Assembly: GCA_022821085.1 (NCBI GenBank)
Contig: JAJEEG010000006.1
Coordinates: 1,199,330 to 1,263,329 of the forward strand
Source of the DNA: Candidatus Latescibacterota bacterium
GTDB taxonomy: Bacteria; JAAXHH01
DNA length: 64,000 bases
Direction of reading: 5' to 3'
In this document: positions 9,356 through 16,674 of the stretch, one piece after another
Layout: every line of letters begins with the position of its first letter
Numbering within the stretch: position 1 is the first letter of the stretch
Program-made: the position numbers and the translations under genes
The notes under the pieces: generated by a model
Told to the model about the DNA's origin: nothing
Databases searched by the model: none
What the model saw: only the letters and a program-made list of their open reading frames with translations

Positions 9356-9514
9356 CAATGCCCACTCCTTCTCGATAGCTCGATATTCACATGAAGATCC
9401 CACGTACTGTCCGCTCCATTTGACTTACGGTCATGGGGCAATAGTTTCCGTAACCTCCGCATATCTGCCGTTAACCGATTCCGACGGCCAACCCCGACTT
9501 GCCGGGACGGCCGA

Positions 9515-9543
9515 AATAACGTAATATCAGGACATCCTGTCAA
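9515..9543 (-). promoter_or_regulatory. possible promoter and palindrome upstream of the efflux operon
   Basis: On the minus strand TTGACA (9538-9543) precedes a weak GTTATT at 17 bases. The palindrome CAGGACATCCTG (9528-9539) overlaps the -35 box, as an efflux repressor site might. No repressor gene is adjacent. Confidence 0.35.
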
Positions 9544-9610
9544 GTACATCTATACAAAAAGGGACGGGGTGACATTCAATAAAACCGCGGTCAGTACCGA
9601 GGTCTACACC

Positions 9611-10930
9611 ATGCCCCGGGAACCATGCCGCGTACGTCGCCGACATGACATGTGGAAACCGATCAACAACATCGCTTACCGGCTTTATTTCTCGTACCGG
9701 AACCGGATGTCGCGCCGGGAAAACAGGCGTTGGGCGGTCCGGGTCGAACGAACCCGGGACACGGAACCCAGACCCGTTCTATACGTGGCATGGGGACGGA
9801 TCGGAGACGTTGTCCTGGCCACCGGGCACCTCAAACGGATGCGGCGGATGTTCCACCCGAGCCCGGTCTGGTTCCTGGGAAGGTCCCGCGTACGACCGAT
9901 CGTCGAACCGCACGTGGACGCCTTCCTGCCGTTCCCCGAGCCGGCCGCAGGCCTTACCGGGTTCGAAGACGCCCGTGCAGCAGGCCTGGCCAGGTCCGGC
10001 GAACAGGCCGCAGGCCTTACCGGGTCCGGAAGCGCACCGGCCGCGTCGCTCGAAGGGATCGCGAACCGGAAGTTCCGGTGCGTCATCGCGGACATCCACA
10101 CGTTCTACGGCGGACTCTTCGCCCTGGATTCCGTGCTTGCCGCCGTACTGGCGGACCGCAAGTTCATCTACGAAGGTTACCACCTCGGCGAAGACCTGGC
10201 CCCGGAACGGCCCTATCCGGCTGGATACGAGGTCGTGCCGAAGTTGGTGGAAGAAGAAGGCGTGGGAAAAGAGGACGCCCCGTGCCATTTATTGCATCAC
10301 AACGCCCATTATATCCGAAGCGTGCTGGGGCATTGCGGTATCGAATCGGAAGAAGGGGAAGCGTGGCGGCCGGCGCTGGATCACATCGGATCGGGAACCG
10401 ACGCATGCCGCCGGTTCGGGATCGAACCCGGGAAGTACGTGGCGTGGCAACCTTTCAGCGACAACCGGAGGAAGGACTACCCGCCGGCGCGTTGGGCGGA
10501 GACGTTCGCCGCGTTCCCTGGATTGCAGTTCGTCGCCCTGGCCGAACCCGGCCGGACCGAGGAAGTGACCAGGACTGTACCGCCCGGCGTGCGCGTGATC
10601 GAAACGGGTTTGACCGGGGTGATGAAGGTGATACGGGAGGCACGCCTGTTCATCGGACTGGATTCGGGACTGAGCCATATCGCGACGGTCATGGGAACCC
10701 CCACGGTGTGTGTCTGCCCGGACAGCCACCTCGGGTACTTCTTTCCCTATCCGGAAAGCTACGGCTTCGCGAATCTGCACACCGTATCCCATCCGGAATA
10801 CCTGCCGTGCCGGGGCTGTTTCATGACCTGCCGGCACGAGCCTCTCGCGTCGACGGTTATTCGGGGCGCCCTCTGCCTTCGCACTTTGCCATCTCGGCTG
10901 GTCGTCGAGGCTATCCGGTCCGCAATGTAG
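9611..10930 (+). CDS. glycosyltransferase family 9 (heptosyltransferase-like)
   Basis: A 439-residue GT9-type (GT-B fold) transferase, the family of lipopolysaccharide heptosyltransferases. Signatures are LYVAWGRIGDVVLATGHLKR at the N terminus and, in the C-terminal domain, VAWQPFSDNRRKDYPPARWA and LFIGLDSGLSHIATVMGTPT, the nucleotide-sugar pocket. A duplicated Ala/Gly-rich insert sits after the first Rossmann strands (DNA 9944-10025). A Cys-rich end (LPCRGCFMTCRHE) resembles the C terminus of other GT9 proteins. ATG at 9611 has GAGG 8 bases upstream; a GTG at 9569 is the longer alternative. It is divergent from the efflux operon and stands alone, so its glycan is unknown. Confidence 0.85.
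   Translation: MPREPCRVRRRHDMWKPINNIAYRLYFSYRNRMSRRENRRWAVRVERTRDTEPRPVLYVAWGRIGDVVLATGHLKRMRRMFHPSPVWFLGRSRVRPIVEPHVDAFLPFPEPAAGLTGFEDARAAGLARSGEQAAGLTGSGSAPAASLEGIANRKFRCVIADIHTFYGGLFALDSVLAAVLADRKFIYEGYHLGEDLAPERPYPAGYEVVPKLVEEEGVGKEDAPCHLLHHNAHYIRSVLGHCGIESEEGEAWRPALDHIGSGTDACRRFGIEPGKYVAWQPFSDNRRKDYPPARWAETFAAFPGLQFVALAEPGRTEEVTRTVPPGVRVIETGLTGVMKVIREARLFIGLDSGLSHIATVMGTPTVCVCPDSHLGYFFPYPESYGFANLHTVSHPEYLPCRGCFMTCRHEPLASTVIRGALCLRTLPSRLVVEAIRSAM
9944..10025 (+). repeat. 63-base-spaced duplication inside the GT9 gene
   Basis: The 19-base string GCCGCAGGCCTTACCGGGT occurs at 9944-9962 and 10007-10025, with a degenerate copy between. It encodes AAGLTG-type linkers and keeps the frame. Confidence 0.75.
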
Positions 10931-10958
10931 TCCGGACGGCATTGTAGCTCATGCCGCG

Positions 10959-12908
10959 TCACAGTTCGGCGGTCGATGTGAGTTCGACCCGGGCCGGGCG
11001 GGCCAGCGCGATGAGATCCTCGATATCGAACTCGGCCAGCAAACCGAAGCAGAAGAGGGGCGAGAGGGATTCGTACCTTCCAGGTTCGACGATCAAACGG
11101 TGCAGGCTGGCAAGGCCGCGATGCAGTATGATTTCATCGACCGGCCGGCCGCAAAGGGACGCCGCCATCAGGGCGATCACCGAGGACACGGGTCCCCGCG
11201 CCGCCACGCCCAACCGGGCCGTTCCCTCGTGATGCATGACCGCCGCGAGCTGGGCGACCTGGAGACCCAGCATCCGGCCCCCGCCCGACGCCATCATCAT
11301 GGTCCACTGATGGGGCGCTTTGCCCAGACCGCAGGCGCCCTGCATGACCAGTTCCACCACCGTGGCCGTGACATTGTCCCGCAGGGCTTCCTCTACCAGG
11401 CCTTCCGCCCCCTGCCACCCCTCATCCGCCAGGATCAGACGCTTCCCGCCGGATTCCGGATGCGTGGGAACGGTGGTCACGCCGGGTAACTCCCATCCGC
11501 CCCGCAAGTGGTAACAGGCGCCGTCCAGCAGGTGGCCGTCCACCATGCGCGAAGCCTGGCCGGTCACCCGCTCGACAGGCAGGGGCCGGTACCGCAGCAG
11601 GGACTTCAGCCGTTCCCTGCCCTCCGCCTGCCACCGGGAGAACGCGGCGGGGTCCTCCGGCGGCTCCGGGCGTTTCAGTCCGCGGGCCAGGGACCGGGCC
11701 AGGGAGACGAAATCGGCGTTGTCCGCCGGCGTTCCAACCCACAGTTCCTCTTCGGTGCGGACTTCGTCTTCCGAGGGCATCTCTTCTTCGCCGGACGGCG
11801 CGCCTGGTCGGCCGTTCAGGAAATGCCGGTTCAAAAACCCGTAGAACCGCTCCCGGTGTTCCCGCTCGTAGTTGTGGGTCCCCGGATCCAGGTTGTTGTG
11901 GAATTCGAAGGCATCCGATCTTCCGAACGAAGCATACAGCGGTCGAACCGGTTCATACACCGAGGGCCGTGCCCTGGCGGTCTGGAAGCAACAATCGTCA
12001 TATTCGTTATACATCAGCAGGGCCGGACGCGGCGCAAGCATGGCCGTGAGCATGGGATAGTCGGCCGTAGCGGCGAGGTCCGATGCGTTCTGCTCGATGT
12101 CACCCCGGTCGGCCCGGTGGTTGACCCGGTAGTCCAGGCCGATGAAACCGGCGTTAGGCGCGGCGAGGCGCACCCGCGTGTCCAGGGCCGCGAGAATGAT
12201 CGTCTGCCAGCCCCCGCCGGACAGTCCGGTCACGGCGATACGCTCCGGGTCGACACGTTCCAGGGCCAATAGCACCTCCAGTCCGCGGCACATGGCCAGG
12301 TAGAACACGGCGATGCCCGCCACACCGCACAGATCCAGGTAGCTCGCGTTGTTGTGCTGGTAGCCCGGGCCCTGCAGTTCTCCGAAATTCAGCCACTCCG
12401 GATTCAGCGCGAACACGCCCCGGCGAGCCAGGTTGACACATCGGATCTGCTTGTAGTCCACCGCCTTGCCCGGCGGGCCCACATGCCCGTTCAGGTTCAA
12501 TACGCCCGGTGCCGAAACCGACGGATCCTCCGGTTCGTAAAGGAGGGCCGGGATGACCAGGCCGGGCTGGTCCGGCTGGCCGGGCAGACCGGGCAGCGCG
12601 CGGTAGGTCAGCTTGCGAATCCGGTATCCCTTTCCGGTTTCGATCACGTCGCTCCACTCGACGTCCGGCGAACCGTTTCTCCACGCGTCCGGCACGCCTT
12701 TGAAAATCACCTCTTCCAGCACGGCCTGACGCAACTTACCGGCTTCTTCTTCCCAGGTCGCGGCGTCGGGCAGGTCGAATCGGGGGATGTGTTTTAGTAA
12801 ATAAGCCTTCAGCGTATCCACCGTTTGCGATTGCAGACTCGGCACGTCGGACTCATAGGCGGCCGCGCCACCCTGGCGGACGGGATTATCGCGATCCAGG
12901 TCATTCAT
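10959..12908 (-). CDS. alpha/beta-hydrolase (acetyl-xylan-esterase/dienelactone-hydrolase-like) with extra C-terminal half
   Basis: A 649-residue protein with no signal peptide. The N-terminal ~390 residues are an alpha/beta-hydrolase: PGVLNLNGHVGPPG gives the oxyanion region, VTGLSGGGWQT the nucleophile elbow (S230), APRPALLMYNEYDD the acid-bearing strand, and DPGTHNY a plausible catalytic His. Residues ~400-649 look like a second, degenerate hydrolase-like half (LILADEGWQG, then GPVSSVIALMAASL) without a GxSxG motif. Its start overlaps the transglutaminase stop by 4 bases (ATGA), so the two are translationally coupled; it is last in the ATP-grasp/alpha-E operon. An ester, peptide or lactone substrate made or cut by that operon is an inference. 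Short GP-rich repeats (LPGLPGQPDQPG) lie near residue 105. Confidence 0.75.
   Translation of the reverse strand: MNDLDRDNPVRQGGAAAYESDVPSLQSQTVDTLKAYLLKHIPRFDLPDAATWEEEAGKLRQAVLEEVIFKGVPDAWRNGSPDVEWSDVIETGKGYRIRKLTYRALPGLPGQPDQPGLVIPALLYEPEDPSVSAPGVLNLNGHVGPPGKAVDYKQIRCVNLARRGVFALNPEWLNFGELQGPGYQHNNASYLDLCGVAGIAVFYLAMCRGLEVLLALERVDPERIAVTGLSGGGWQTIILAALDTRVRLAAPNAGFIGLDYRVNHRADRGDIEQNASDLAATADYPMLTAMLAPRPALLMYNEYDDCCFQTARARPSVYEPVRPLYASFGRSDAFEFHNNLDPGTHNYEREHRERFYGFLNRHFLNGRPGAPSGEEEMPSEDEVRTEEELWVGTPADNADFVSLARSLARGLKRPEPPEDPAAFSRWQAEGRERLKSLLRYRPLPVERVTGQASRMVDGHLLDGACYHLRGGWELPGVTTVPTHPESGGKRLILADEGWQGAEGLVEEALRDNVTATVVELVMQGACGLGKAPHQWTMMMASGGGRMLGLQVAQLAAVMHHEGTARLGVAARGPVSSVIALMAASLCGRPVDEIILHRGLASLHRLIVEPGRYESLSPLFCFGLLAEFDIEDLIALARPARVELTSTAEL
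12562..12597 (-). repeat. four degenerate 9-base units inside the hydrolase gene
   Basis: Units CCGGGCTGG, TCCGGCTGG, CCGGGCAGA and CCGGGCAGC follow each other and encode the LPGLPGQPDQPG stretch. This is one of several 9-base-period, in-frame repeats in the window. Confidence 0.65.
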
Positions 12909-13855
12909 CGTTGCGGCTCCTCGTGCATCGAACAGGATGAATCGGCAGGATTTTCCGGTATCGCTTCCATACGTACATTGACTTCAAGCTCGATATCGCC
13001 CCCTCCGAACAGTACGCCTCGCGTGGGGGACACGTCCTGGTAGTCCCGTCCCACCGCCACCCTTACGTGGCGTTCGTCGGCAAAAATCGCGTTCGTGGGA
13101 TCGAATCCCGTCCATCCGGGTCCTGGCAGCAGGCACTCCACCCAGGCGTGCGAGGTCGTTCCTCCGCCCGGCCCGTCTGCCCCGCCCGGCCCGCTTGCCC
13201 CGCCCGGCCCGTCTGCCGCGGTTTCCTCATGGAGATAGCCGGATACGTACCGGGCGGGAATGCCCCAGGTCCGCGCTACGGCGATCATGACATGGGCGTA
13301 ATCCTGGCATACGCCACGGCCGGTATCCAGGATATGTTCGATCGTGGAGGAGATCGTGGTGCTCCCGGGCACGTACTCGAAGCGTTCGAAGAGTGTTTCC
13401 GAGACCCGTTTCAGCGCGGCCAGCGGATCGCCCTCGGGTGCGATGCCGCTCCGTTGCACGAACCTCTCCAGGGCGGGCGAAGGGAGGGCCAGGCCGCTGT
13501 GATCAAGGAAGTCCCGGTGGTGGAACGAATCGCGCCAACCCCGGATGGCCTCCCAGGCGCTTTCTTCGCATCCTTCGGACGGTGCACTCCGTGACGAGAC
13601 GTCAACCGTGGAGTGTGCGGTGATGGTCAGCGACTGGTGATCGCGGTTCAGGTGAAGCTGGTGACGCGTATTGCCGAAGGCGTCCGTGACCGAAAAGACC
13701 GAGCCTTCCGGTTCCGTCTCGATCCGAAACGCGGAGACGCGCTGCCTTCGGTCCTCGAGCGGCTTGAGCGCCAGGGACATCGCGCAGTTTCGCGCGTTGA
13801 GGCCATAGCGGTACTTCGTGACATGCTCGATCCGGTATCGCACGGTTTTGACCAT
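12905..13855 (-). CDS. transglutaminase-like cysteine peptidase/amidohydrolase
   Basis: A 316-residue cytoplasmic transglutaminase-fold protein. The N-terminal bacterial transglutaminase domain begins at VRYRIEHVTKYRYG. The catalytic core shows Cys183 in DTGRGVCQDYAHV, His in TSHAWVECLLPG and Asp in GWTGFDPTNA. A collagen-like insert (three 18-base repeats) lies between Cys and His. ATG at 13853-13855 is chosen because homology starts there; it is 4 bases after the alpha-E stop. The genes for ATP-grasp, alpha-E and transglutaminase occur together in many bacteria and are thought from comparative genomics to make and cleave a peptide or isopeptide-tagged product. The natural substrate is not known. 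Confidence 0.9.
   Translation of the reverse strand: MVKTVRYRIEHVTKYRYGLNARNCAMSLALKPLEDRRQRVSAFRIETEPEGSVFSVTDAFGNTRHQLHLNRDHQSLTITAHSTVDVSSRSAPSEGCEESAWEAIRGWRDSFHHRDFLDHSGLALPSPALERFVQRSGIAPEGDPLAALKRVSETLFERFEYVPGSTTISSTIEHILDTGRGVCQDYAHVMIAVARTWGIPARYVSGYLHEETAADGPGGASGPGGADGPGGGTTSHAWVECLLPGPGWTGFDPTNAIFADERHVRVAVGRDYQDVSPTRGVLFGGGDIELEVNVRMEAIPENPADSSCSMHEEPQR
13167..13220 (-). repeat. 3 x 18-base in-frame tandem repeat in the transglutaminase gene
   Basis: Units at 13167-13184, 13185-13202 and 13203-13220 differ at one or two positions and encode GGADGP/GGASGP-type sequence between the catalytic Cys and His blocks. Confidence 0.9.
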
Positions 13856-13859
13856 GGCG

Positions 13860-14828
13860 TCAGCGTTCAGACAGGGATTCCAGGGGATAGGCGATAAAGG
13901 CATCCATGATCTGCTGGTGAAGCTTCCGGCTGTCGCCGTTCACCCGTTCCAGCGTTGCGCGCCATGCCGTAACGTCGTTCCGGCAATCCCGGACGGCCGC
14001 GCAAAGGGAAGCACCCAGCGCCGCCGCTTTCTCGCTCGCGTCGGGCGACGGGCCCGAACCAATGGCGTCCAGCACGGAGGCGATCGCGTCGAGGGACCGG
14101 CGCACCGAACCCGGAAGCAGTTCGTCGGTTACGATCAGATCGAGCACCTGGCCGGGCTGAACCACTACGCTGTAGGTATGCACGTAGGCGTCGAAGGCGC
14201 GGAACAAGTGCAGCAGGTTCGCCCAGTCCGCGTCAAACGATTCGTCCTGGCTGTCGTGCGCCTCGATCTGAGCCAACAGGACCGACGCGGAAAGCTGCAC
14301 CCGTTCGATGTACCTGCCCAGCTGTATGAAATGCCAGCCGTCATCGCGGTACATGGTCGCCTCGGCCACGCCGGTGAAGGTGGCGACGTCCTTTCCCGTC
14401 CCCGCATAGAAAGACTCCGGCGCCGTCTTCCATATCTCCTGGATGGTCAACCCCTGCAGGCGAAGGAAGGTCGTGTTCAGTGAAAGCCACATCTCGGCGC
14501 TGATGTAATTGCGGATCTGTCGCGCGTTCTCCCGGGCGTACGCGAAGCAGTTCCATATGGAATCCGGATTCGTGGGTTCGAAAGTAAGGTGATCGGCCAG
14601 GGTATACGAGTCGGCCAGCGCGTAGTCGTCGCTCCCGAAGGCCTCCAGCGTACCCGCGGGCGGGGACTGGTTCATGCTGCTGTACACGCGGTTCCATCCG
14701 AAATGGATCTCGCGCAGCGGACGGTCCACCAGCGTTTCCACCTGCAGTTGCATCAGCCGGCTGAGGTGTGCGGCGCGCTCGAGATACCGGCCCATCCAGT
14801 ACAGGCCCTGTGCGCTTCTGGACAGCAT
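13860..14828 (-). CDS. alpha-E domain protein (DUF403)
   Basis: A 322-residue all-helical protein that matches the alpha-E family throughout. It opens with MLSRSAQGLYWMGRYLERAAHLSRLM, the family signature, and carries NARQIRNYISAEMWLSLN in the middle and a WHFIQLGRYIERVQ helix. The family always neighbours a type 2 ATP-grasp and a transglutaminase; its biochemical role is not established, but it probably partners the ligase. It starts on the base immediately after the ATP-grasp stop codon, so translation is coupled. Confidence 0.92.
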   Translation of the reverse strand: MLSRSAQGLYWMGRYLERAAHLSRLMQLQVETLVDRPLREIHFGWNRVYSSMNQSPPAGTLEAFGSDDYALADSYTLADHLTFEPTNPDSIWNCFAYARENARQIRNYISAEMWLSLNTTFLRLQGLTIQEIWKTAPESFYAGTGKDVATFTGVAEATMYRDDGWHFIQLGRYIERVQLSASVLLAQIEAHDSQDESFDADWANLLHLFRAFDAYVHTYSVVVQPGQVLDLIVTDELLPGSVRRSLDAIASVLDAIGSGPSPDASEKAAALGASLCAAVRDCRNDVTAWRATLERVNGDSRKLHQQIMDAFIAYPLESLSER

Positions 14829-16262
14829 TCAGTCCCCCAGTACCCAGACGTCCTTGCCCCCGCCTCCCTGGCTGGAGTTTACGACCAGGCTGCCCTCCCG
14901 CAGCGCGACCCGGCAGAACGCACCCGGTACGATACGCGTCTCGCGGCCATGGAGCACGAAGGGCCGCAGGTCCACGTGCCGCGCCGCGGCACGGCCCTCG
15001 ATCAGGCAAGGCGCGCGGGAAAGGTCAAGGACGGGCTGTGAAATGAAATCGGCGGGGTTTTCCCGCAATTCGCGGGCATAGGCATCCCGTTCATCAGGCG
15101 TCGATTCCGGCCCGACCAGCATGCCGTATCCCCCCGATTCGCCTACCCGTTTGACGACGAGGTCCCGCAGGTTGTCCAGGGTGTATTCGAAGTCCTCCGG
15201 CCGGCGGCAGATATAGGTCTTCACGTTCCGCAGCAGCGGTTCTTCAGCCAGGTAGTAGCGTATCATGTCAGGGACGTATGCGTATACGCTCTTGTCGTCC
15301 GCAACGCCCGTGCCCGGCGCGTTCACCAGGGTGACGTTTCCGGCCCGGTAGACGCCCATGAGGCCCGGGAGGCCCAACAGGGAGTCCGGCCGGAATACGA
15401 GCGGATCCAGGAAGTCGTCGTCCACCCGGCGGTAGATGACGTCCACCCGTTGCAGTCCCGATGTGGTGCGCATGTACACATAACCGCCGTCGACCAGCAG
15501 GTCCCGGCCCTCGACCAGGGTCGCCCCGATTTCGTGGGCCAGGTAGATGTGCTCGTAAAACGCCGCATTGTACACACCGGGCGTCAGCAACACCACGCAT
15601 GGATCGTTTTCTTCGCGAGGCGCGAGTTCCTTGAGCGTCTCGCGGAGCAGGCGCCCGTACTGCTCGACTTCCCGCACCTTGCAACTGCGGTAGAGCCGGC
15701 GCAGGTTGGCCTTGACCGCCTTCCGGTTGGCGACCATGTAGGACACGCCGGATGGCACGCGCAGGTTGTCCTCGAGCACGTGGAATCCTTCATTCGTACG
15801 GACCAGGTCGGTGCCGCAGACCGCGACATACGTCCCGTGCGGCACGGGCACCCCCCGCATTTCGACTCTGTACTGGGGACAGCCGCGCACCAGGTCGACC
15901 GGGACGACCCCGTCTTCGACAATGTGGGCGGAACCGTAGATGTCGGAGAGAAACCGGTTCAATGCCTTCAGCCGCTGGGCAAGTCCGGCTTCGAGATGCC
16001 GCCATTCGTCGGCGGGCAGGATTCGGGGAAGGCAATCGACGGGCATGATGCGCTCGCCGGCCTCTTCGCCCCCGTATACCGTAAACGTGATGCCTTCGCT
16101 GGAAAAGGAATGCGTGACCCGTTCCTGCATGCGAACGAGTTCGTCGACGGGAAGCCGGAGGAGTGATTCGTACAGACCGCGGCAATGATCGCGCGGCGTA
16201 CCGTCAGGCAGGAACATCTCGTCGTAGAAAGCGCTATCCAGGTCGTATGCGTCGAAATCCAT
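14829..16262 (-). CDS. circularly permuted type 2 ATP-grasp protein
   Basis: A 477-residue predicted amide ligase of the permuted ATP-grasp family (DUF404/DUF407). Signatures are VVLLTPGVYNAAFYEHIYLAHEIGATLVEGRD, DVIYRRVDDDFLDPL and the nucleotide-binding VKRVGESGGYGMLVGP. Such enzymes are expected to form a peptide or amide bond using ATP through an acyl-phosphate. It is the first gene of a four-gene minus-strand operon with alpha-E, transglutaminase and hydrolase genes. ATG at 16260-16262 was taken because MDFDAYDLDSAFYDEMF is the family N terminus. Confidence 0.92.
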   Translation of the reverse strand: MDFDAYDLDSAFYDEMFLPDGTPRDHCRGLYESLLRLPVDELVRMQERVTHSFSSEGITFTVYGGEEAGERIMPVDCLPRILPADEWRHLEAGLAQRLKALNRFLSDIYGSAHIVEDGVVPVDLVRGCPQYRVEMRGVPVPHGTYVAVCGTDLVRTNEGFHVLEDNLRVPSGVSYMVANRKAVKANLRRLYRSCKVREVEQYGRLLRETLKELAPREENDPCVVLLTPGVYNAAFYEHIYLAHEIGATLVEGRDLLVDGGYVYMRTTSGLQRVDVIYRRVDDDFLDPLVFRPDSLLGLPGLMGVYRAGNVTLVNAPGTGVADDKSVYAYVPDMIRYYLAEEPLLRNVKTYICRRPEDFEYTLDNLRDLVVKRVGESGGYGMLVGPESTPDERDAYARELRENPADFISQPVLDLSRAPCLIEGRAAARHVDLRPFVLHGRETRIVPGAFCRVALREGSLVVNSSQGGGGKDVWVLGD

Positions 16263-16347
16263 TACGCGGGTCTCCGATCGGCGGACCAGCGAGATCCTTG
16301 TCCTGGAATCGCAAGGCAGGAAGCGGCCGGGCCTTGACCTTCACACC

Positions 16348-16377
16348 TTGCTCATGCATTGCTCATATCTTGCTCAT
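16348..16377 (+). repeat. TTGCTCAT x3 at 11-base period (regulator-site candidate)
   Basis: Exact octamers TTGCTCAT at 16348-16355, 16359-16366 and 16370-16377, each 11 bases apart, about one helical turn. Such phased direct repeats are typical of tandem binding by response regulators. Position between two divergent operons fits a control site. Confidence 0.6.
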
Positions 16378-16391
16378 GCTTTCCACCGGAT

Positions 16392-16501
16392 AACATGTTA
16401 TATTGAGTATGACGACAGATCAAGGGGAGTCTTCCCACGCGACGAGCGTCCAAACGGCATGAATCGCGCATTCGGCCGGATCGAAGGCGAACATGTTATA
16501 T
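16392..16501. repeat. AACATGTTATAT, two copies 98 bases apart
   Basis: The 12-mer occurs exactly at 16392-16403 and 16490-16501. It includes the palindrome AACATGTT, so each copy could bind a dimer; the spacing would allow looping. Confidence 0.5.
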
Positions 16502-16517
16502 GCATGCAATATTTCCA

Positions 16518-16545
16518 TTGCGTATTATGAGTCTCCCGGTATTAT
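16518..16545 (+). promoter_or_regulatory. possible promoter of the metal/SPFH cluster
   Basis: TTGCGT (16518-16523) and TATTAT (16540-16545) are 16 bases apart on the plus strand and lie about 130 bases before the permease start. The -35 box is weak. Confidence 0.35.
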
Positions 16546-16674
16546 ACACTCTTACATGGTTTGACCGTGTGATTACCATTTCGATTCTACGGGCTCCATC
16601 CTGTCGTTCCATATATCTAGCCGAATCTTAAGCCGTTGGTTTCCGCGTTTTTCTAAACAGCGGGAGTTGGATTG

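Larger units (their letters stand above)
16263..16674. other. 412-base divergent intergenic region
   Basis: Non-coding region between the ATP-grasp operon and the metal/SPFH cluster. It is visibly less GC-rich than its surroundings in the second half. It holds three TTGCTCAT repeats, two AACATGTTATAT repeats and one plausible plus-strand promoter, annotated separately. A 60-codon frame inside it is not convincing. Confidence 0.6.

Noticed and set aside
9652-10947. Alternative plus-strand frame of 431 codons in the GT9 gene
   Set aside because: Arg/Gly/Pro-rich shadow of the GT9 frame, which has clear family motifs.
16348-16530. 60-codon frame in the divergent gap
   Set aside because: No ribosome site or family, and it lies over the regulatory repeats.
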